The notes beneath the pieces were generated by a model that did no database searches, had not been told where the DNA came from, and worked only from the letters and a program-made list of their open reading frames with translations. Of a DNA stretch of 8,755 nt, positions 1 to 5,108 are shown piece by piece. The stretch comes from Candidatus Bathyarchaeota archaeon. GTDB lineage: Archaea; Thermoproteota; Bathyarchaeia; TCS64. The translations under genes were made by a program, and so were the position numbers. The DNA lies in NCBI GenBank assembly GCA_016934355.1, contig JAFGTA010000034.1:1-8755 (forward strand), written 5' to 3'. Each line of letters starts with the position of its first letter. Position 1 is the stretch's first letter.

Positions 1-416
1 ATGTCGATGTACATGTCCTTCTTCTCCACCACCTTCTTCCGCTCCTCCTGAGGCAGAATGTGGGGAGGCTTGGACGCGATTACGCCGTGAACGTCGCCCT
101 TGGAGCCGCGGACCACGACCCGCTGCGCCAGGAGGACCTGGTCCCACCAGCCTCCGAGCTGGTTGAACGTCATGAACCCCTCCTTAGTCACCGAGGACAC
201 GATGAAACCGACTTCATCTGTGTGGCCCGCGACCAGCACCGTGGGGCCCTCCCCCTTCAGCGAGAAGGCCACCGTCCCAAGCTTGTCCGTGAACACCTCG
301 TCCGCGATTGGCTCCATATGGCGCTTTACTATTGCGTTGACTTCCCTCTCGAAGCCTGAGGGCCCGAACGCCTCCATGAGCTCCTTCATCAAGGCTATCC
401 CTTTCTCGTCGATCAT
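1..416 (-). CDS. M42 family metallo-aminopeptidase, N-terminal part (C-terminus beyond window)
   Basis: The visible 138 codons match the M42 (TET aminopeptidase / old 'endoglucanase') family: an N-terminal LMEAFGPSGFEREV block (residues 13-26), the metal-binding block AGHTDEVGFIV (His65, Asp67), then GGWWDQVLLAQRVVVRG and a SKPPHIL...KDMYIDI stretch typical of the inserted dimerisation domain. Family members are cytoplasmic, often dodecameric, cobalt/zinc peptidases that remove N-terminal residues from peptides made by the proteasome. Usual length is about 340-360 residues, so more than half lies outside the window, including the other metal ligands. The ATG at 416 is chosen because no other ATG, GTG or TTG lies in frame before the upstream TAA at 492-494. 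A weak TATA-like CTCTAAAAC lies about 30 bases upstream. Family assignment is firm; substrate range is not visible. Confidence 0.9.
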   Translation of the reverse strand, partial: MIDEKGIALMKELMEAFGPSGFEREVNAIVKRHMEPIADEVFTDKLGTVAFSLKGEGPTVLVAGHTDEVGFIVSSVTKEGFMTFNQLGGWWDQVLLAQRVVVRGSKGDVHGVIASKPPHILPQEERKKVVEKKDMYID

Positions 417-721
417 GAGTACCGCGTACTCTATCGTTGTACGCTGTTTTAGAGTTATCCTCGATGCCTGAAACCGTCGTTTACACTGGTTTTAATACGG
501 TTGTACTCGACATGAAACCTTGCGACAACGTTTAACACAGGTGTGAAACACTATATGAATAGACGGCGGTATATCCCCGTAAATTAATGCAACCGTGAAA
601 CGCTGCGAGTAGACGTGAAGCAGCGACTGCTAATCCACGAAGTTTGATTCAGTCGGCTCAAGTTACGCCTCCGCCAGCATAGCCGATTATAGTATATGTG
701 ACATATGGTGAGGCTGAGAGG
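417..721. other. Intergenic region, no recognisable gene
   Basis: About 300 bases between the M42 gene start and the promoter of the candidate small RNA. I see no protein gene. A TTTTAATAC box at 491-499 (GTATTAAAA on the minus strand) could be an M42 promoter with a leader of about 50 bases. CGCTGC (601-606) and GCAGCG (620-625) form a 6-bp inverted repeat with a 13-base loop. The hexamer TGAAAC occurs four times (469, 514, 544, 596) at irregular spacing, once inside the small hairpin GTGT-GAA-ACAC. No function can be assigned to these. Confidence 0.5.
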
Positions 722-729
722 TTTTATAT
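722..729 (+). promoter_or_regulatory. TATA box of the candidate small RNA
   Basis: TTTTATAT sits after purine-rich GAGAGG, which suits a BRE element. It is centred about 26 bases before position 752, where the GC-rich foldable block begins. No plus-strand protein gene follows for more than 2 kb, so if this box is used it should drive an RNA gene. AT-rich octamers are common by chance in archaeal intergenic DNA, so the call rests on spacing and context. Confidence 0.5.
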
Positions 730-751
730 GCATGTCAGCTACAGAATGAGT

Positions 752-885
752 TCTAGCGGAGCGTGGCTAGTGGTCGGCTGTCGTCCCTCGTTGCCGTTGG
801 GGCGTCCCGCTCCGGTAGCCCATTAATTTTCTTCACGGGAGAGCCTTACTGTTCCTTGGGAGCCCAGCGCCCACTAGCCAGCCCT
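752..885 (+). ncRNA. Candidate structured small RNA of unknown class
   Basis: This block is about 61% G+C by hand count while the DNA just downstream (941-1010) is clearly AT-rich, the usual mark of a structured RNA. A perfect 9-bp inverted repeat, GGCTAGTGG (765-773) with CCACTAGCC (871-879), would close the molecule. Inside are CGTCCC (782-787) with GGGGCG (799-804), 6 bp around an 11-base loop, and GCTC (809-812) with GAGC (841-844), continued by CCC (819-821) with GGG (837-839). Together they give a multi-branched fold. The TATA box at 722-729 places a start near 752. I looked for tRNA (T-loop GGTTC), 5S rRNA, SRP RNA and RNase P signatures and found none. The strand is inferred from the promoter only; the stems would also form from the minus strand. 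The 3' end is uncertain (about 880-900). Confidence 0.45.
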
Positions 886-910
886 AGTTTAACCCCCGAG
901 TAAACCAGTT

Positions 911-941
911 AAAAAAACTATTCTTACATGCCGTGAGAATA
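911..941 (-). terminator. Hairpin plus T-tract terminator after the trmI / S66 peptidase genes
   Basis: On the minus strand TATTCTCAC, loop GGCAT, GTAAGAATA form a 9-bp stem with one G-T pair, followed by G and seven T residues (911-917). It lies 72 bases past the TGA of the S66 peptidase. Archaeal termination depends mainly on the T-tract, so the hairpin may be an addition, or may protect the 3' end of the transcript. The geometry is that of a bacterial intrinsic terminator. Confidence 0.65.
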
Positions 942-1013
942 ACTTCATTTCTAAATAAAATACATAAAATATGATCAAATGACGTGAAAACTAATTGAAT
1001 ACGGATCCATAAC

Positions 1014-2015
1014 TCACCGCACTCCGGGCATAAGAAGCGTTAACGCCCGTTTATCCGTGTCAATACTCGCCTCCACGCCGACTGGGAGAGTCATAATTGG
1101 GTTAGTATGCCCAAAATCCATGCCTGAGACGACAGGCATATCGGCGCCCGTCAATACGTCCTCAAGTAAAAGAGGTAGAGAAAGATCTCCCTCAAGCCCG
1201 ACGCAGCTGGGGATACGGCCAATGAGCAACGCCTCTATCTCGTCGAAGACCCCGAGATGTCTTAGCTGCCTGAACTGGCGCAGGATGTTTATCGGAGGCC
1301 CATCCTCCTCATCCGACTCCACGAATAATATGGCGCCTTTCATATCTGGCCAGTACTCTGTGCCTGCCAGTAGGAGCAACGTGCCTAGGTGTCCCCCGAC
1401 CAGTCTTCCCTCGGCCACGCCTTCATTTATGATAGTCCACCCGGGGTTAGCGGTTTCCTCTACAGGGGTCTCGGGGTGCCGCCAGTAGAAGGGGTCATCC
1501 ACTATGGTGGGAGAAGGAGTGTACCTGTGGGCTTCCCCGTCCATGAGTATCTTCTTGAACTTGTCTACCTCCCAGGGCATGAGGAAGTAGTGGCAGAACG
1601 TTATGAATGCCGGACCCTGAAAGGTGACCAGACCCGACTTGGATAGTAACGCGTTGTTGAGCGCCGTGATGTCGCTGTACCCGATGAACGGCTTGGAGTT
1701 CTCCCTGATGAGGCGCCAGTCAAGATACTCCAGCAGGTCGTTGCTGTTGTACCCGCCCCAGACGCACATCAAGCCGTCCACGTCTGGATCCGTGAACCCC
1801 TCCATGATGACGCGCGCCCTCTCCTTGGCTGGCCCCGCAGTGCCCCTCCACGTGGTGAAAGCCTCGGAGCTCACCTCGACATCGAAGCCCAGATCCATCA
1901 AGTTGGATAATCCTCGATCTACGTCTTTCTTACTGAGAGACTTTATGCTGCTAGCTGGGGCAACGAGACGGATGGTGTCGCCTTCTCTCAGCCGCTTGGG
2001 CTTAACAAGGTCCAT
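1014..2015 (-). CDS. S66 family peptidase (LD-carboxypeptidase / MccF-like)
   Basis: A 333-residue cytoplasmic serine peptidase without a signal peptide. The family hallmarks are complete: an N-terminal RLVAPAS segment, CVWGGYNSNDLLEYLD, the nucleophile elbow IGYSDIT (Ser114), GGHLGTL (207-213), Glu233 in FVESDEEDGP, and His303 in GMDFGHTNP. These fit the Ser-Glu-His triad of LdcA and MccF. Bacterial relatives trim murein tetrapeptides or cleave microcin C-type peptidyl-nucleotides. Most archaea have no murein, so a role in cleaving an acyl-amide or peptide conjugate is more likely, but the substrate cannot be read from the sequence. It starts 30 bases after trmI, with no Shine-Dalgarno, but CTATATT is centred about 25 bases before the ATG, so it may be both read through from trmI and made as a leaderless mRNA. 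It ends with TGA. Confidence 0.9.
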   Translation of the reverse strand: MDLVKPKRLREGDTIRLVAPASSIKSLSKKDVDRGLSNLMDLGFDVEVSSEAFTTWRGTAGPAKERARVIMEGFTDPDVDGLMCVWGGYNSNDLLEYLDWRLIRENSKPFIGYSDITALNNALLSKSGLVTFQGPAFITFCHYFLMPWEVDKFKKILMDGEAHRYTPSPTIVDDPFYWRHPETPVEETANPGWTIINEGVAEGRLVGGHLGTLLLLAGTEYWPDMKGAILFVESDEEDGPPINILRQFRQLRHLGVFDEIEALLIGRIPSCVGLEGDLSLPLLLEDVLTGADMPVVSGMDFGHTNPIMTLPVGVEASIDTDKRALTLLMPGVR

Positions 2016-2036
2016 GCGGAGAATTGGTTCACAGCG

Positions 2037-2043
2037 AATATAG
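2037..2043 (-). promoter_or_regulatory. Leaderless promoter (TATA box) of the S66 peptidase
   Basis: CTATATT on the minus strand is centred about 25 bases before the ATG at 2015, the distance expected when transcription starts at or next to the start codon. The spacer before the ATG (CCAATTCTCCGC) has no Shine-Dalgarno sequence, which agrees with leaderless translation. The box lies in the 30-base gap just past the trmI stop codon. Confidence 0.45.
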
Positions 2044-2045
2044 GG

Positions 2046-2906
2046 TTATTCCAGCAGCTCCATTACCTTCCGCGCCGTTGTGAGGTAACCGCTGTGCCCG
2101 ATCATCACCGTCTGAGGTCGAGTCTTGTTAGGCGCCACGGTAAGGTTTCTGAGGATGAGCTCCACGGTCTCGACCTCGATAAAGGGATGACACCTCAACG
2201 CCTCCACGGTCTTCATGACCTGCTCGATGGTTGGGCTGAACGAGAGGAAGACCCCGCTCCCCGCGAGGCTCTCCCACGCGTGAGGTACAACGATCCAAGG
2301 CGTAGCCATGTCCAGAACCACGGCGTCGACGTCGGTCTCGGGTATCCCCTCGGTCACGTCCCCAAGCTTCATCTCGACGTAGGGCATGAGGCCAGAGCGC
2401 TCGATGTTCCCACGGGCCGTCTTCTGGTGCCGCTCCAGTATCTCATAGGTGTAGACCACGCCGTCGGGCCTCACGGACTCGGCTAGGGCCATGGTGAGGG
2501 CTCCGCTGCCTGTGCCCGCCTCGACAACCCTGCACCCCGAGCCGAGGCCCAGCTGAAACAGGATGTACCCGATGTCCTTGGGGTATAGCACCTGGGTCCG
2601 GCGGTCCGTTTTGAGCACCCTGTCCCTGATGAGGGGCTTCAACGCGTAGAAGGAGACGCCTAGGCTGCTGGTCACCACCAACCCGTAGGGCTGGCCGACG
2701 AGGTCGCTGAGCTCTATGAACCCCTTGTGGGTGTGGAACTGTTTCCCAGTCTCCACTTTCACCTTGTAGGTGCGCTTGGCATCTAGATAGAGGAGAATCT
2801 CGCCCCCTTCACTAATCTGCGTCATCGCACCCTCATAGACACCCCGAGTTAAATCTTCTACCTCATGAAGCCGTGGCTCGGCATATGAGAATAAACGCCT
2901 TGACAT
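2046..2906 (-). CDS. trmI: tRNA (adenine-N1)-methyltransferase TrmI, archaeal type
   Basis: Class I SAM-dependent methyltransferase that makes m1A at position 58 (in archaea also 57) of the tRNA T-loop, usually as a tetramer. A small N-terminal beta domain (about 30-95) precedes the Rossmann fold. VVEAGTGSGALT (127-138) is the glycine-rich SAM motif; YTYE (152-155) supplies the acidic ribose-binding residue; LGDVTEG (181-187) holds Asp183; VLDMATPW (197-204) is motif IV. The C-terminus NKTRPQTVMIGHSGYLTTARK matches the family end (TRP...HTGYL..AR). The coordinates use the first ATG (286 residues), bounded by an in-frame TGA two codons upstream. The ATG at 2825 (residue 28, 259 residues) may be the true start: it matches where related proteins begin, a TATA-like ACATATTTTA (2921-2930) would start RNA near 2900, inside the longer frame, and the first 27 codons use fewer G/C third bases. 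Ends with TAA. Confidence 0.9.
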   Translation of the reverse strand: MSRRLFSYAEPRLHEVEDLTRGVYEGAMTQISEGGEILLYLDAKRTYKVKVETGKQFHTHKGFIELSDLVGQPYGLVVTSSLGVSFYALKPLIRDRVLKTDRRTQVLYPKDIGYILFQLGLGSGCRVVEAGTGSGALTMALAESVRPDGVVYTYEILERHQKTARGNIERSGLMPYVEMKLGDVTEGIPETDVDAVVLDMATPWIVVPHAWESLAGSGVFLSFSPTIEQVMKTVEALRCHPFIEVETVELILRNLTVAPNKTRPQTVMIGHSGYLTTARKVMELLE

Positions 2907-2920
2907 TTGTCAAATAAAAG

Positions 2921-2930
2921 TAAAATATGT
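2921..2930 (-). promoter_or_regulatory. TATA-like box upstream of trmI
   Basis: ACATATTTTA on the minus strand is the best box before trmI. Its centre is only about 20 bases before the ATG at 2906, so normal spacing puts the RNA start near 2900, just inside the longer reading frame. That fits a start codon at 2825 better than one at 2906. Confidence 0.35.
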
Positions 2931-2963
2931 GATCCAATTTACTATGAGGCAGTGAAACCTGCA

Positions 2964-2972
2964 TTTAATTTA
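2964..2972 (+). promoter_or_regulatory. Probable promoter of the Asp-box surface protein gene
   Basis: TTTAATTTA is the strongest TATA-like element in the 127-base gap between the divergent trmI and Asp-box genes. It predicts a start near 2992 and a leader of about 40 bases, which would contain the Shine-Dalgarno-like GGGGTGG. Confidence 0.4.
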
Positions 2973-3014
2973 CTTGGAAACGCAGTCCAGTTACCTAACA
3001 ATGCATACATTGAC

Positions 3015-3021
3015 GGGGTGG
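3015..3021 (+). promoter_or_regulatory. Shine-Dalgarno of the Asp-box protein gene
   Basis: GGGGTGG lies 12 bases before the ATG at 3034 and is complementary to the anti-Shine-Dalgarno end of archaeal 16S rRNA. The spacing is at the long end but supports this ATG as the start. Confidence 0.5.
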
Positions 3022-3033
3022 AATCTGTAGAGA

Positions 3034-4317
3034 ATGCGAGTTCAACCGGCGCCAGTTAGAAACATAGAACACTACCCCGTATGGAAGCCTCTTCTGATAG
3101 CCACACTCATAGTTTTATCGGCAAGCCATGCCCGGGCAGGGTACTCCCCGGAGCTAACAGTGGACGCCGTCAGCATCCCGTTCCACTCCTCAGACTACTA
3201 CAGCGAGGGAGTGTTGTTCGCAAATCAGGGCTGGGAGCACGGCAACGGTACGATATGGCGGTCCATGGATGACGGCGACACTTGGAGGTGCATCTGGGGC
3301 TTCCCCCATGACCCACCGAAGAACGGCAGGGTTTGCTTCGTGGACAGCAGGGACTACATCCACGTATGCGGTGACAACGGGACACTTTGGAGAAGCACAG
3401 ACGACGGGCTGAGCTTCAACCAGACGTTCGACGCCATCTTGAACTACACGGGGGAGATGTGGAACATGGACGAGGACGGCGTGGGCAACCTGTACGTCGC
3501 CACCCACGGCGAGCTGCCATGGGTGTTCAAGAGCGTCGACGCCGGGGCAAGCTGGGTGAACGTTACGGGCGACTGGGGGACTGGTCACGACATAAACGGT
3601 TTAGCTGTGAATCCGTGGACGGGCTGGGTCTACGTGACCCGAGGGAGAAGCGATCAGGGAGGTAACGTGGGCATATGGAGGACCATGGACGGCGGCGAGA
3701 CCTGGGCGCACATCTCACACAACGCTACCTATCGTCTGGCTTTGGCTTGCTACGACGCAAACAGGGTGTACGTGAGCAACGAGAACAGCCCAGATATTGG
3801 GCTGATAGGCAGGTTCACGGACACTGGTACAGAGACCGTTGAAGTCGAGACAGTGCACCTGTTCTTGGGGGAATACGCTTTCCGGCCTGCGACGTGGGGT
3901 ATGGCTGTGCAGTTCGGGGGCTCCTCCTCGCCTAGGGAGGTCTGGTATGGTACGGCGTCGACCAACCCCTTCACGATGGACGCCTACAGCTGTGTTGTGA
4001 GGAGCCTCGACGGAGAGCATTGGGAGATAGTCCTCCAGGAGCCTTCCGTGGCGCCTAGGAGCCAGTACTACTACACGACGAGGCACCCGGAGAGGGCACG
4101 TGACACGGGTGAGGCATACGTCAGCTACCTGTTCCCCAGCGACCCTGTTGCCAACGACCGGATAAGGGTCTCGGTGCCGAAAAACCCGTCAGAGGCAGCT
4201 GAGGGTCCTATACATCGTAGGCAGCCACTCGACGCCAGACTGAGGTACGTACTCACGTTCCTCATAGTGGTGGTGTTTCTCCTGATGGCGGTGGCCGTGG
4301 TTAAACGGAGGACGTGA
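3034..4317 (+). CDS. Membrane-anchored Asp-box (BNR) beta-propeller surface protein
   Basis: 427 residues with a secretion signal (hydrophobic 19-30, SHARAG as probable cleavage region near 31-36), a large outer domain and a C-terminal membrane helix (about 404-423) ending in KRRT, so the bulk faces outward. Four clear Asp-boxes (S/T-x-D-x-G-x-x-W/F) occur at 77-84, 121-128, 167-174 and 217-224, with a degenerate fifth at 324-330. They are spaced 44-50 residues, as expected for blades of a sialidase/VPS10/GH74-like beta-propeller. I see no sialidase or GH74 catalytic signature, so a binding or structural role is as likely as an enzyme. Six N-glycosylation sequons (N71, N115, N129, N137, N176, N230) fit a glycosylated surface protein. 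It is transcribed divergently from trmI, ends with TGA, and is followed by a gene with its own promoter. Confidence 0.8.
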   Translation: MRVQPAPVRNIEHYPVWKPLLIATLIVLSASHARAGYSPELTVDAVSIPFHSSDYYSEGVLFANQGWEHGNGTIWRSMDDGDTWRCIWGFPHDPPKNGRVCFVDSRDYIHVCGDNGTLWRSTDDGLSFNQTFDAILNYTGEMWNMDEDGVGNLYVATHGELPWVFKSVDAGASWVNVTGDWGTGHDINGLAVNPWTGWVYVTRGRSDQGGNVGIWRTMDGGETWAHISHNATYRLALACYDANRVYVSNENSPDIGLIGRFTDTGTETVEVETVHLFLGEYAFRPATWGMAVQFGGSSSPREVWYGTASTNPFTMDAYSCVVRSLDGEHWEIVLQEPSVAPRSQYYYTTRHPERARDTGEAYVSYLFPSDPVANDRIRVSVPKNPSEAAEGPIHRRQPLDARLRYVLTFLIVVVFLLMAVAVVKRRT

Positions 4318-4345
4318 AGACGCTCCGGCGCCCTTGAAGATAAAG

Positions 4346-4351
4346 TATATA
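4346..4351 (+). promoter_or_regulatory. Leaderless promoter (TATA box) of the AhpD-like gene
   Basis: TATATA is centred 27-28 bases before the ATG at 4376, the classic spacing for RNA starting at the start codon. It shows the AhpD-like gene can be transcribed apart from the Asp-box gene. It also rules against the upstream in-frame TTG at 4334, which would lie before the promoter. Confidence 0.6.
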
Positions 4352-4375
4352 CACTTTTCTGGGGTCACGGTACCC

Positions 4376-4750
4376 ATGAAAGACCTTGAGGAGTTCAACG
4401 ATTTCAGGCATAGGATGAACGAAACCATCCTCAACTGCGGCCACCTCGGGCTGAAACGGTTCTGGGCTCTAGACAGCCGAGCCTACGAGGCTAACAGCCT
4501 GGACGAGAAGACTCTGGAGCTGCTGGGACTAACCACCAGCATGGTTCTCCGCTGCGACGACTGCGTTACCTATCACATTGTCCGGTGTATCCAGCTTGGG
4601 TTCACGGACGAGGAGCTCCACGACGCGCTGAACGTGTCGCTCATCGTGGGCGGCTCGATAACGATACCGCATATAAGGCGGGCGTTCGAGACAATGGGGC
4701 ACTGCAGACGGCTTCAGGAGACGGACCCGGCGCTGAAGTCGCTTCTGTAA
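4376..4750 (+). CDS. AhpD-like / carboxymuconolactone decarboxylase family protein
   Basis: A 124-residue, all-helical cytoplasmic protein. The AhpD catalytic pattern Glu-x11-Cys-x2-Cys-x3-His is complete: Glu48, Cys60, Cys63 and His67 (in LRCDDCVTYHI). In AhpD these residues form a proton relay and redox disulfide that reduces peroxiredoxin partners; the true decarboxylases of the family lack the CxxC pair. A peroxidase or disulfide-exchange role is therefore likely, with the partner unknown. The C-terminal half (LNVSLIVGGSITIPHIRRAFE) is typical of the archaeal/bacterial single-domain group. The ATG at 4376 is preferred over an in-frame TTG at 4334 because a TATA box lies between them and the extra 14 residues do not look like family sequence. 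Ends with TAA, followed by a T-rich tract. Confidence 0.88.
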   Translation: MKDLEEFNDFRHRMNETILNCGHLGLKRFWALDSRAYEANSLDEKTLELLGLTTSMVLRCDDCVTYHIVRCIQLGFTDEELHDALNVSLIVGGSITIPHIRRAFETMGHCRRLQETDPALKSLL

Positions 4751-4751
4751 C

Positions 4752-4763
4752 CTTTTCTTTGTT
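4752..4763 (+). terminator. T-rich terminator after the AhpD-like gene
   Basis: CTTTTCTTTGTT begins one base after the TAA stop codon. Pyrimidine-rich, T-rich runs directly after stop codons are the common archaeal termination signal. No hairpin is seen. Confidence 0.4.
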
Positions 4764-4797
4764 TGGAATGTTCTGGAACGAACGTGCCCCCGCGTTC

Positions 4798-4807
4798 TTT
4801 CTATATG
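4798..4807 (+). promoter_or_regulatory. Probable promoter of the two-helix membrane protein
   Basis: TTTCTATATG predicts an RNA start near 4830, seven bases before the ATG at 4837. Just upstream, GTTC-TG-GAAC (4770-4779) is a perfect 10-base palindrome followed by another GAAC (4781-4784), possibly an operator, though it may be chance. Confidence 0.35.
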
Positions 4808-4836
4808 AAATGCGTAACGTAGGGTGCAGTGATAAT

Positions 4837-5058
4837 ATGAGAAGAAAGATGATCGTGGCGTATGTGGCGGTGGTATCCTTCGTAAGCCTGGCGTCGCTGC
4901 CTCTTCTGGCTAACGCGCTTCCCGTCGCGGAGACTGTTGGCAGCACGGTTTCGGCTGTTACATACTATTACACTGCACGGACGCTCTTGTTCGGCAGTCT
5001 GCTGGTTTCCGCGGTGAACATGGGTCTCGCCGCCTACGTCTGGAGAAAAGCGGATTAG
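4837..5058 (+). CDS. Small two-helix membrane protein, unknown function
   Basis: 73 residues: a basic start (MRRK), a first hydrophobic helix (about 5-28, ending LLANAL), a short polar loop with a tyrosine cluster (TYYYTARTL), and a second helix (about 50-68) ending WRKAD. I do not recognise a family. The ATG at 4837 is chosen because it directly precedes the basic residues of the first helix and has a Shine-Dalgarno-like GGGTG at 4822-4826; an in-frame ATG at 4810 would only add MRNVGCSDN and lies too close to the TATA box at 4798-4807. The stop is TAG; if that were read as sense the frame would run 16 more codons to TGA at 5104-5106. It converges with the PGF-CTERM-like gene, whose stop is 50 bases away. 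Confidence 0.6.
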   Translation: MRRKMIVAYVAVVSFVSLASLPLLANALPVAETVGSTVSAVTYYYTARTLLFGSLLVSAVNMGLAAYVWRKAD

Positions 5059-5108
5059 AGCGCTAGAGTGCCTTGCACAGTGAACGTGTATCGATCTAGT
5101 CAATGAGG

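Noticed and set aside
60..471. Plus-strand frames over the start of the window
   Set aside because: They overlap the M42 peptidase antisense and show no family features.
469..601. CRISPR-like repeats because TGAAAC recurs four times
   Set aside because: Only the hexamer repeats, spacing is irregular (45, 30 and 52 bases), and no longer repeat or cas gene is present.
700..720. TPP riboswitch because of GGCTGAGAGG
   Set aside because: The other conserved TPP elements are absent and no thiamine gene follows; a TATA box begins right after it.
752..885. tRNA, 5S rRNA, SRP RNA or RNase P RNA
   Set aside because: No T-loop GGTTC, no 5S loop signatures, no SRP helix 8 motif and no RNase P CR-I/CR-V motifs could be found on either strand.
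4810..5058. Longer start (ATG 4810) for the two-helix protein
   Set aside because: It lies only a few bases after the TATA box, upstream of the expected RNA start; the ATG at 4837 fits better.
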